A DNA stretch of 39,169 nucleotides from a virus: the IMG/VR virus record IMGVR_UViG_3300035670_000572, positions 1 to 39,169 of that record. One strand, given 5' to 3'. The notes under the pieces were generated by a model. That model was not told the DNA's origin, made no database searches, and saw only the letters and a program-made list of their open reading frames with translations. Of this stretch, positions 9,511 through 17,044 are shown piece after piece; position 1 is the first letter of the stretch, and the number at the start of each line of letters is the position of its first letter. The translations under genes were made by a program, and so were the position numbers.

Positions 9511-10202
9511 TAATCTTGGATATTAAATAAATAATTTATCATACATTTTATTGCATTTCTTGATTGTTTTGTTTCAAAACAAATTCCTTCTTTCTTAACT
9601 CTTTCGTTGTATTCAAAAGCCATTCCACTAGTTAACCAATTAATTTCTTCACCCTCTTTTCTCCTAACAACACCTACTATGGCAACTTCGTCGTATCTTA
9701 ATCCGTTTTTACTTTGTTTTAGCGATTTGATTACACTTTCACTATAACCTTTTTGTTTACATTTACATGAAATAACTTTATTGTTAAGTCCGTAATTACC
9801 ATTCATTGCCAATATTTCTCTCCCATTAAGATGTTCAGAAAATTCAACAACTTTTCTATGTGAAATTCCACTAAAACAAGTTGTAAATGTAATTTTAGTA
9901 TTTTCATCCATCAATGGTTTTAATGTATTAATCAATTCTTCAAATTTTTCATTTGATTCAGTAGACTCAATTAATTTTTTACCCGTTCCATAACTTGTGA
10001 TAATAATATCTTTTAATGTGTGTGGATGTTTTTTAATAAATTTTCTAACACCTTCAATGGTTTCATCCATAGTTTTGTATGGTTTAATACCATAGGTAAA
10101 CATGTTTAAAAACTTATAAAGATTTACTTCTAAATTTTTATAATTTATATATATTACCAAATGATTTGGTTTTCTATTACTAAATAAATCTTTTATCCAC
10201 AT
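9510..10202 (-). CDS. Small protein with caspase/CHAT/DUF4347-like pattern, 230 aa
   Basis: The preferred start is ATG 10202 (MWIKDLFSNRKP), one base after the upstream stop. An in-frame ATG at 10250 would overlap that gene by 47 bases. The order of elements recalls clan CD-type alpha/beta folds (caspase, CHAT, DUF4347): a strand ending in a small loop (DIIITSYGTG, 65-74), a helix, a strand ending in Cys-x-Ser-Gly (ITFTTCFSG, Cys109), a helix, and then a strand (EILAMNGNYG). In active members the first loop usually carries the catalytic His (S-H-G-x-G); here that position is Tyr71. The enzyme may therefore be inactive, or the resemblance may be only of fold. The C-terminal half has Cys pairs (SCKCK) and no clear family. 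It is unlike its neighbours: it has no T-G-x-T turns, is Lys rich and probably cytoplasmic, which suggests an accessory gene inside the baseplate operon. Confidence 0.75.
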   Translation of the reverse strand: MWIKDLFSNRKPNHLVIYINYKNLEVNLYKFLNMFTYGIKPYKTMDETIEGVRKFIKKHPHTLKDIIITSYGTGKKLIESTESNEKFEELINTLKPLMDENTKITFTTCFSGISHRKVVEFSEHLNGREILAMNGNYGLNNKVISCKCKQKGYSESVIKSLKQSKNGLRYDEVAIVGVVRRKEGEEINWLTSGMAFEYNERVKKEGICFETKQSRNAIKCMINYLFNIQD

Positions 10203-10203
10203 A

Positions 10204-13200
10204 TTATTTCGGTCCAAAATTTTCAATAAATTTATCATATGCTGTAGCACCTTTTATTAATCCGAACGTAAAATGGAACGGTCCTCCAATCTCCATTAAA
10301 TGTCTTGTGTTACTAAAAATTGTATATTCTTTATAGTTGTCGTTACTTTTTTGTGGACCACTTCCCGTATCAATACAATCACGTATTGGTGGAAGAACAT
10401 ATCCGTCTTGGAACTCGTCACCTAAATCGTCACCTAAAGTTAGATTCATGTTTGATTTCATTTGTTGTAATCTTTGGTTAAATACCAATGACGTAAAGTG
10501 TGTTTGTGATTCACCAGCATCACCATCCTCACCAAAACCATGTCCTCTTGTATCCCACATAAAATATGGAACTTTTTGTGAGTAATCACCCAATCTACCT
10601 TTCTTATTTAAACATTGTCTTACTTGGTATCCGTTAACTTCTATTTCTGGAGTATCTGGGTTATCTTCACTATATAAAAAGTTCACACCAACAGGTCCTT
10701 TTAAATCAAAAACGTCAGTATAATCAGTATAATATGGTGATTCACTATCTTCAGTTTCTAATGGATAAATCCCAACCTGCGTATTAAAGTTTAACAATTG
10801 TGCAACATCACCATCAATTAATCCACCACCTCTTTTGTCAAACAAATCTTCAACATCTAATCTACCTCTTTCTTTTATCTCTTTAGATTGAATGATATAT
10901 TCCATTAAATCATCAATACCTTTATAAGATGTTGCACCAATACTTCTTGTTATAGAACAGTTAACATCTAATGATGAGTCAAAACAAACTTCTCTTATCC
11001 ATGTAGTTCTTGGTCCTAAATCGACAATTGTTGTTGGGTAATTAATTTCTCTTTTACGGTACAAATACCCTGAAACTAATTTACCTAAACTACTTATGTA
11101 TTCGGTGAATGACGCAACACCATCTGTTTTTGGATTTGTTATAATACTCTCTAAATTCAAATCTCTTGCAACACCATAAAAACCTTTAGTCTTACCACTA
11201 TAGATTTCATTATATGTGTTACCCTCATCATCTGTCAGTGAACCATTTGTTTGTGCCTCGTAAGCACTGTATGTTGAATTATATGGGGTCGACCTGTAGT
11301 AATAATTTACAGAACCATCAGATTCAGTTTTCTTATATAAACATTCTTTACAGAATCTATTAGCACCTCTTTTCATGAATTGGAAGAAGTATAACATACC
11401 ATTTAACCATCCATTACTAAATGTGTACGATGTAACTCCACCACACATTAACTTACCAAAAAGTTTTCTTCTTCTATATGATGAAAGTAGTTCACCTGTT
11501 TTACCCGCTAACGGTACAATAGTATAAACACCGTCTCTAAATTCTGAAAATCCGGTTAAAGTACCATCTTTAGTTAAAGTTTTGTCAACATAATATGGTC
11601 CTCTTTTTTTGACATTACCATAATACAATCCATTGTAAACACAATGTACCGTATTGTTTTCGAACGATGTTGTATATTCAAGTGGCCATTTTGTGTGTAT
11701 CGAAGCAACACCCATTAAATTCGAATAATCAAAAGGTGTCTCACAGTCTTGAACCGCATACGAGTTTAACCCTAAAACTTTGTCATTATATTCCAAATCC
11801 CATTGTCTCCACATTGGTATACCCGCCATCGGGCCCGATGTTGGTACGTGTGGGTTTGCTAACCCACCACTATATGGTTGTCTTGATTCGTACCATTCTA
11901 TAACGTCAAAATATGTATTGTATGATGTGGTTCTACTATAAATTGGTGATGCAATACCAACTAAATTCATATCACCCGATTTATTTAATTCATCTTCAAT
12001 AATGTAATCATATTTTAAACATCCACTTTCTATCTCTTCAACTGAATATTCTGTTTCTGTTACATTATCATCCGCCGTCCATATTTTTAATACTTTGATG
12101 TAACCTTGTGTTTCATGACATGTTCCCGATGCAACAGTATCAAATGGTAGGTTATACGCTGCAGATATTTCTTCACCGATTGATTGGTACAAATCATTTA
12201 TCTTCCAAGTGGATGTTCCCGAATCATAAACAATTTTAGATGTTTGACCAAATCCGGCGGAAATAAATGTACTTCCCGCACCGTATACGTCAATTTCTAA
12301 AACAAATTTTTGACGTAACCATTCACCATCATTAGGTGATGATTGACCCGAACTTGACCCATTTGGTACGAATCCATCAAATCCACCTCCTGTTGTTCTA
12401 AAGTATAAATCGTCATCTGGAATATAACCAGATGGTCCGGCACATCCATCAGTCGTTACAGTAGTGGTTAAACCCGCACCTGTAAATGTTGATGTTTGTC
12501 CTGGTTGTGCACATAACTCTAAATTTGTTACACCTGCGGCAATTGTTAATGTTCTGGTTCTACCATCACAATCAATATAATTAACACTCACACTACTAGG
12601 TGTCGAATTTGATATGGTGTATTTGTCACACGTTCCTAACGCTCTAGACGTTGAGTACTTTTCTTCTAAATAAAAATTTGTTGCAGTAGGTGTTCCTCCT
12701 GTGACTGTTGCAACGTCGATAGGGTCTGAAACGGGTATTGTTTCAGTTGAACCGTCGTCCTCAAAACAATCATAACAATCGGGATATGTTATTAATCTCA
12801 ATTTAAAAATACTTTTAAATTGATATTCCTTAGCTCTTCTAAACATTTTTGCAGATGCCCCGTTAACAATTTTGATACCAGCTAGAGATTCCGCAAAACC
12901 AAATAACGCCGCAGTTACAAACTCTTTTACAAATAAGGATATTAGTAATCCAATGTATTCGATGTAACTTAAAATTGTTAACACAAAAAAGTTAAATTTG
13001 TGATTTCTAACCGCATCATTTACAGGAAAGTAATTATTAACATTTGAACAATCTCCATCTGATGGCCATATTTCTTTAATACCAATAAATGATTCGTTTC
13101 TATCTTTTACGAAAAATCTAAATATTTTTTCAAACCCACTAGCCTTATTGTATTTGTTTAAGAATTGAGAAACTGTATAAACTCTATTATATCTAAATTG

Positions 13201-14541
13201 ATAAAAATAATCTTGTGGAACACCAATAAGACCATCTGATATTGCGTCACTATCAGTTCCTGCAACAACATTAATATCGGGATAATCATCGATGTCAGTA
13301 CTAAATGCATATGATTTTTCGTTAATCGTACCATGTCCACCTAAAAATGACGTATCATTTGTGTGGTATTCTCTGATATTTGGAACTAAAAATTTACCAG
13401 TAAACCTATTTCTTTCTCCAGTATCCTCACCTAACGAAAATCTAAAACGATAATTTCCTTTTGTTGGTATACCTTTTTTATCCTTAGATAAAATTGATTC
13501 TCCAAATTCGTTTGTTGTGTAGTACTCCAAATTCATCGGTACTCTAAAAAAGAAGGTACCATTTTCATCGATAGTACTGTCTATTGGAAATCTTTCAAGT
13601 ATTGGTCTATTAATTAATGGTAAACCATTATTGTCTTTTTCATATTCACCAGTAAATCTAATCGCTTCAATATCTCCTTTAAATGTCGTTAGACGACATT
13701 TTTCGCCCATTTGATTATCGACGTTACAATTAACTCTTAACGCATCTTTACCTGAATCAGATACCGAACCACCCATCATTAACGCATAAGGTTGGATTCT
13801 TACTCCTCTTGTACCTAAATCAAAATCTGTTCTTGTAATTCCAATCTCACATAAATCTTCATTACCCCAAAATGGATAAACTTCAATTGTCTTATCAAAG
13901 GAAATGATTTGAGGTAACGTGTCGAGATTTTCAGACGACATGTAGGTATATTTGTTCTCAAATTTTTCTTCAGAAATACCTTCATATATGAAATCATACG
14001 GTACTAATGATTGACAACCAATATCTGATAAATCTACATCTACGTGTATTGTTTGACTTCCTAGTGGTACCCCCCAAATCATGAAGTCACCGGATTCGTT
14101 CGTTTTAACAGTATACTTGTAATATTTTTCAAATATTTCCAAATATTCTTCTCTTGTTAAAATATCCTCTTGGTCTATAAATGTCCCCGTCGGTGAATGA
14201 CCGCTGTGTTGTTGTCTTGATGGTAATAGATTATACTTATACCCATCTTCATTTCTATCTGAAATTGATGTATACGGATATAATTGTGAAATTAATGGGT
14301 CCAATTGGTCGTTCTCATCAATCGGAATAAAAATAGAAACTCTCGCATTTGGAATACCGAAACCGTCATTAACACTGATTCTACCGACCACAACACCGTA
14401 ATCCGCACAAAGAGAGGTGTACACTTCTTTTTGTGTAAATTTTAAGGATAAGATTTCTAATAAATCAAAATCCTGTTTTAACTCAACTCGAACTAGTTGG
14501 TCTTTACCTAAATTTGTTGATATTCTATGTTTTTGCATCAT
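10204..14541 (-). CDS. Very large virion protein with carboxypeptidase-regulatory-like domain, 1445 aa
   Basis: The start is ATG 14541 (MMQKHRIS); the second ATG at 14538 is equally plausible. Residues about 47-172 look like a split carboxypeptidase-regulatory/CNA-B-type beta-sandwich: VVVGRISVNDGFGIPNARVSI, a long insertion, then TNESGDFMIWGVPLGSQTIHV. A hydrophobic stretch near residues 515-560 (FFVLTILSYIEYIGLLISLF and onward) resembles membrane spans and is unusual in a virion protein. After about residue 600 the chain is Ser/Thr/Gly rich with Cys pairs (DCYDCF, CKECL). The C-terminal region again contains folded, Tyr-rich segments. The gene lies directly downstream of gp6 and upstream of the caspase-like gene. 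I do not recognise a named family; a baseplate or host-contact protein is likely from position and size. Confidence 0.82.
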   Translation of the reverse strand: MMQKHRISTNLGKDQLVRVELKQDFDLLEILSLKFTQKEVYTSLCADYGVVVGRISVNDGFGIPNARVSIFIPIDENDQLDPLISQLYPYTSISDRNEDGYKYNLLPSRQQHSGHSPTGTFIDQEDILTREEYLEIFEKYYKYTVKTNESGDFMIWGVPLGSQTIHVDVDLSDIGCQSLVPYDFIYEGISEEKFENKYTYMSSENLDTLPQIISFDKTIEVYPFWGNEDLCEIGITRTDFDLGTRGVRIQPYALMMGGSVSDSGKDALRVNCNVDNQMGEKCRLTTFKGDIEAIRFTGEYEKDNNGLPLINRPILERFPIDSTIDENGTFFFRVPMNLEYYTTNEFGESILSKDKKGIPTKGNYRFRFSLGEDTGERNRFTGKFLVPNIREYHTNDTSFLGGHGTINEKSYAFSTDIDDYPDINVVAGTDSDAISDGLIGVPQDYFYQFRYNRVYTVSQFLNKYNKASGFEKIFRFFVKDRNESFIGIKEIWPSDGDCSNVNNYFPVNDAVRNHKFNFFVLTILSYIEYIGLLISLFVKEFVTAALFGFAESLAGIKIVNGASAKMFRRAKEYQFKSIFKLRLITYPDCYDCFEDDGSTETIPVSDPIDVATVTGGTPTATNFYLEEKYSTSRALGTCDKYTISNSTPSSVSVNYIDCDGRTRTLTIAAGVTNLELCAQPGQTSTFTGAGLTTTVTTDGCAGPSGYIPDDDLYFRTTGGGFDGFVPNGSSSGQSSPNDGEWLRQKFVLEIDVYGAGSTFISAGFGQTSKIVYDSGTSTWKINDLYQSIGEEISAAYNLPFDTVASGTCHETQGYIKVLKIWTADDNVTETEYSVEEIESGCLKYDYIIEDELNKSGDMNLVGIASPIYSRTTSYNTYFDVIEWYESRQPYSGGLANPHVPTSGPMAGIPMWRQWDLEYNDKVLGLNSYAVQDCETPFDYSNLMGVASIHTKWPLEYTTSFENNTVHCVYNGLYYGNVKKRGPYYVDKTLTKDGTLTGFSEFRDGVYTIVPLAGKTGELLSSYRRRKLFGKLMCGGVTSYTFSNGWLNGMLYFFQFMKRGANRFCKECLYKKTESDGSVNYYYRSTPYNSTYSAYEAQTNGSLTDDEGNTYNEIYSGKTKGFYGVARDLNLESIITNPKTDGVASFTEYISSLGKLVSGYLYRKREINYPTTIVDLGPRTTWIREVCFDSSLDVNCSITRSIGATSYKGIDDLMEYIIQSKEIKERGRLDVEDLFDKRGGGLIDGDVAQLLNFNTQVGIYPLETEDSESPYYTDYTDVFDLKGPVGVNFLYSEDNPDTPEIEVNGYQVRQCLNKKGRLGDYSQKVPYFMWDTRGHGFGEDGDAGESQTHFTSLVFNQRLQQMKSNMNLTLGDDLGDEFQDGYVLPPIRDCIDTGSGPQKSNDNYKEYTIFSNTRHLMEIGGPFHFTFGLIKGATAYDKFIENFGPK

Positions 14542-14547
14542 TCTTAT

Positions 14548-14555
14548 AATAAATA
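14548..14555 (-). promoter_or_regulatory. TATTTATT element upstream of 1445-aa gene (candidate late element)
   Basis: Coding-sense TATTTATT sits 6 bases before ATG 14541, in a 54-base gap after gp6. A nearby TAGAAA/TTTCTA inverted repeat in the same gap could form a weak hairpin. It recurs with similar elements before other structural genes; no further evidence. Confidence 0.2.
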
Positions 14556-14595
14556 GAAAGTAGACGGTTTTCTATTAATATAAGAAAAAAACATT

Positions 14596-16428
14596 TTAGT
14601 ATGTAGTCGATATTAGTGGTTTAACCCTTACTTTAATATCTTTATTAGGGAATCTAACTTGGAAAATTTGATTGGACTTCATAAAAACTGTGGTATCAGA
14701 TTGTCTAATTTCCTTAGTTGTGTTGTCAACATACTCTTGAACAACTTCATTTGTTGAGTACTCACCTCCCACTTTATTAAAGACTCTTATGTCTACCACA
14801 TTCACCACTCCTGAAACCCCACCAATTTCTTTCTGTAGTTCACCTACAAATAGAGGGTCTCCCATTTTTCTTTTTTCAATTGCAAAGTATTCAACAACCT
14901 TTTGTATTGTTGATTTAACAATGTCAGTTTCCACTTCATTTCTATCACCAATAATGTCAATCTCTAAACCTAAATCAATAACTTCACCAGTTTGAATTTC
15001 TAAATAATCGTTTAACATTCTATATTCAGAAAGATATTCAATAATATTGTTTTTTAATGTGTTTGAAACAACGCTAGTTAAATTACCTTGGTCGTCATAA
15101 GATAATAATTTTATTTTAACTTTATTATCTTCTTCCATAACATTCACCTTAGCCGGTGCACCAAAAGTTGCTGGCATGTTTTCAATTACGGATTTATAAT
15201 CGTTTAATGTTACCGCTCTATTTTGTGCTGAAAAATTATAAGAAATCATGTTTCTAATTTCTTCAATTGTTGGTTGGTCTGCTCCACCAACTGCAGGTGT
15301 AACGTTCGTAACTCTTAATGATTGTATTACCTGAGTGTTTACGTTCGCAACAGGACCATTAACATTAAATTCAACGTTATCCACACTTGTTATTACGTTA
15401 ACACCTAAATTTGTATCTTTTCCACCACCAATTCTATATTTCACAAATAATGTACTGTTTGATTTTGGTATTGCACCTAACGATAAATTATTTAGGTACG
15501 ACCCTAAACTAACTTTCATAGTACCATTAACAAAATTATCCAAATTGTCTAGTGGGTTTACATTTCCCGAACCAAATGTCATTGAAAAATATCCTTCGGG
15601 TGTAACTTCGGTAATAAACTTATTTGTTATAGGTATGTATTTTCCAGGTTTAAAGTTTTCTTTATCAGATACTCTAGTTGGGTCTGGAATGAATACTTTA
15701 TCCTGTACTAAAGATTTAACTTCGTACCATTTATTTGTTGTTGACGTAAATTCAGATGAAGTTGGGTTACCACCGAAACTCGTACCCTCTTTATGTATTA
15801 CTGACGTAATACCTAACACATTTTGTTCAGGTAAGAATAATTTTAAAAATGGTTTTTGGTCTAATTCCGTTATAACCCTTCTATAAATTCTTGTGACACC
15901 GTTTATAACCGCCTCTCTTTTAGTTATTGTATATGAAATCAATTTATTGTTACCGTCAAAATTTGGTATCTTTAAACGATTTGGTTCTCCTTTACTATTA
16001 AAAGGGTTTGAGAAATCTATATCTTCTATTGTTTCAAATATTTGACCTCCTCCCGATATTTGAGCTCCTGCTCTTAATAATCCAAGATATTCGGTTTTTT
16101 CTTTATCACCACTAACGGGTACATTTATTGAAAAGTCACATAACGCAACTGAGGGTCTATTACCCGGTATTCTTAAACCATATGTTTTTGCAATATGAAA
16201 TAAAGATTGTCTTTGTTGAGCGAAATCCAACATGGTTTCTTGCCAAACTCTATCAATATGAAAGTGTAAATTATCCGCAACCGCAGCGTTTAAATCCAAT
16301 AACACCGAAAATATCGATGCATCATTAGTATTTTTTACTAAATCGGGATAATAATCATTTGTTAGGTTTACTAATTCTTGTCTTAACCCAGCAAAATCTC
16401 TTGTTGCGTATGATATTTTCTTTGCCAT
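14596..16428 (-). CDS. 6: Baseplate wedge protein gp6 (baseplate J-like)
   Basis: This 610-aa protein builds the wedge part of the contractile-tail baseplate, forming the inner iris that couples baseplate change to sheath contraction. Recognisable features are the N-terminal YATRDFAGLRQELVNLTNDYYPDL segment (split in T4-like gp6/BcepMu J proteins into a helix plus the loop after it), DNLHFHIDRVWQETMLDFA, and AKTYGLRIPGNRPS. The C-terminal half has the baseplate-J pattern NRAVTLNDYKSVIENMPA near residues 395-412 and the late strand-helix unit ending in GGVSGVVNVVDIRVF. The length is close to T4 gp6 (about 660 aa). The start is one base after the gp25-like stop (TAAGATG), so the pair is co-translated. 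Assignment is confident at family level. Confidence 0.92.
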   Translation of the reverse strand: MAKKISYATRDFAGLRQELVNLTNDYYPDLVKNTNDASIFSVLLDLNAAVADNLHFHIDRVWQETMLDFAQQRQSLFHIAKTYGLRIPGNRPSVALCDFSINVPVSGDKEKTEYLGLLRAGAQISGGGQIFETIEDIDFSNPFNSKGEPNRLKIPNFDGNNKLISYTITKREAVINGVTRIYRRVITELDQKPFLKLFLPEQNVLGITSVIHKEGTSFGGNPTSSEFTSTTNKWYEVKSLVQDKVFIPDPTRVSDKENFKPGKYIPITNKFITEVTPEGYFSMTFGSGNVNPLDNLDNFVNGTMKVSLGSYLNNLSLGAIPKSNSTLFVKYRIGGGKDTNLGVNVITSVDNVEFNVNGPVANVNTQVIQSLRVTNVTPAVGGADQPTIEEIRNMISYNFSAQNRAVTLNDYKSVIENMPATFGAPAKVNVMEEDNKVKIKLLSYDDQGNLTSVVSNTLKNNIIEYLSEYRMLNDYLEIQTGEVIDLGLEIDIIGDRNEVETDIVKSTIQKVVEYFAIEKRKMGDPLFVGELQKEIGGVSGVVNVVDIRVFNKVGGEYSTNEVVQEYVDNTTKEIRQSDTTVFMKSNQIFQVRFPNKDIKVRVKPLISTTY

Positions 16429-16429
16429 C

Positions 16430-16882
16430 TTATATGTTTATAATTATAAAATCCGAAGATGAAAATGCTCCGTTATTTACTGTGTAGTCTATTTTTACTT
16501 TTGCAGTGTATGGTTTTGAACTTGCGTCGGAAACCCTAAATAATCTTTCATCCTCATCTTGTGAGTATAACCTATCTTCGTCAGGGTCTTGGTCTGCTGG
16601 CATTATATTAATAGAATTAATATCTAAATTTGGAATGTATTTTCTCACACCTTCTCTTATTTCCTCTTCTATTAAATTAAAACTTATTACGTCATTTTGT
16701 TCAAAAATGTATTCATATAATCTTGTACCAAAATCAGGTAAAAAATACCTACTTCCCTTTCTCGTCAATAATAAATGAATCAAATTCGCACGAATTTCTC
16801 TTTCGGGTGATTCGGTCATTTTTATAAAATCACCTTTCACACTAGTTCTAAAAGGAAAGTCTATACCATACGTTGCTGCCAT
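16430..16882 (-). CDS. 25: Baseplate wedge protein gp25-like (GPW/gp25 family)
   Basis: This 150-aa protein is a wedge component that anchors the sheath end to the baseplate. It shows the GPW_gp25 domain: an N-terminal IDFPFRTSVKGDF segment, ESPEREIRANLIHLLLTRKGSR, then the family hallmark FLPDFGTRLYEYIFEQND (about 47-64) with the invariant acidic residue-Phe-Gly-x-x-Leu arrangement, and EEEIREGVRKYIPNL before the last strands. Length is near T4 gp25 (132 aa), with an extra acidic loop (DQDPDEDRLYSQDEDE, about 97-112). It is the first gene after the nrdA terminator and is followed at once by gp6, the same pairing as in many contractile tails. Confidence 0.92.
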   Translation of the reverse strand: MAATYGIDFPFRTSVKGDFIKMTESPEREIRANLIHLLLTRKGSRYFLPDFGTRLYEYIFEQNDVISFNLIEEEIREGVRKYIPNLDINSINIMPADQDPDEDRLYSQDEDERLFRVSDASSKPYTAKVKIDYTVNNGAFSSSDFIIINI

Positions 16883-16885
16883 ATC

Positions 16886-16893
16886 AATAAATA
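16886..16893 (-). promoter_or_regulatory. TATTTATT element upstream of gp25-like gene (candidate late element)
   Basis: Coding-sense TATTTATT is only 3 bases from ATG 16882 and directly follows the terminator that closes the nrd operon. The terminator implies that a new promoter must lie nearby. This element would give an almost leaderless message, so a promoter slightly further upstream (TTATAATAG at about 16898) is an alternative. Confidence 0.22.
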
Positions 16894-16908
16894 TAAACTA
16901 TTATAAAA

Positions 16909-16945
16909 TGGTAATAAATAAAAAATCCCGACAAAAGTCGGGATT
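16909..16945 (-). terminator. Rho-independent terminator after nrdA
   Basis: In coding sense, a perfect 9-bp stem AATCCCGAC / GTCGGGATT (16937-16945 with 16924-16932) closes a TTTT loop and is followed by a T-rich run (TTTTTATTTATT). It ends the nrdB-nrdA transcript and separates it from the gp25-gp6 module. Confidence 0.88.
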
Positions 16946-17044
16946 AATGTAGTGTCTTGATATTCACCCCCTGTATTCTCAAAACCTGGAAGCTCAAGGT
17001 ACGCCTTGACGACAGTAGTACTTTGAGGGAGTCTCCCATTATTT
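16946..17044 (-). other. GC-richer structured 3' region of nrdA transcript (ncRNA or regulatory RNA candidate)
   Basis: This 99-base non-coding stretch lies between the nrdA stop and its terminator and is visibly richer in G+C than its surroundings. In RNA sense it holds a GGGAG/CTCCC hairpin (17027-17037), a perfect 6-bp hairpin TCAAGG-CGTA-CCTTGA (16994-17009), and an alternative 10-bp stem with one mismatch (CTCAAAGTAC at 17018-17027 with GTACCTTGAG at 16993-17002). The last two share bases and cannot form together. No known riboswitch or ncRNA family is recognised. A 69-codon frame crosses it but runs through the terminator and looks spurious. Confidence 0.4.

Noticed and set aside
10202-10250. 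ATG 10250 as start of the caspase-like gene
   Set aside because: It would overlap the upstream gene by 47 bases; ATG 10202, one base after the stop, fits the operon's pattern better.
15335-15886. 183-codon plus-strand open frame
   Set aside because: It is a shadow of gp6 on the opposite strand; gp6 has a clear family match.
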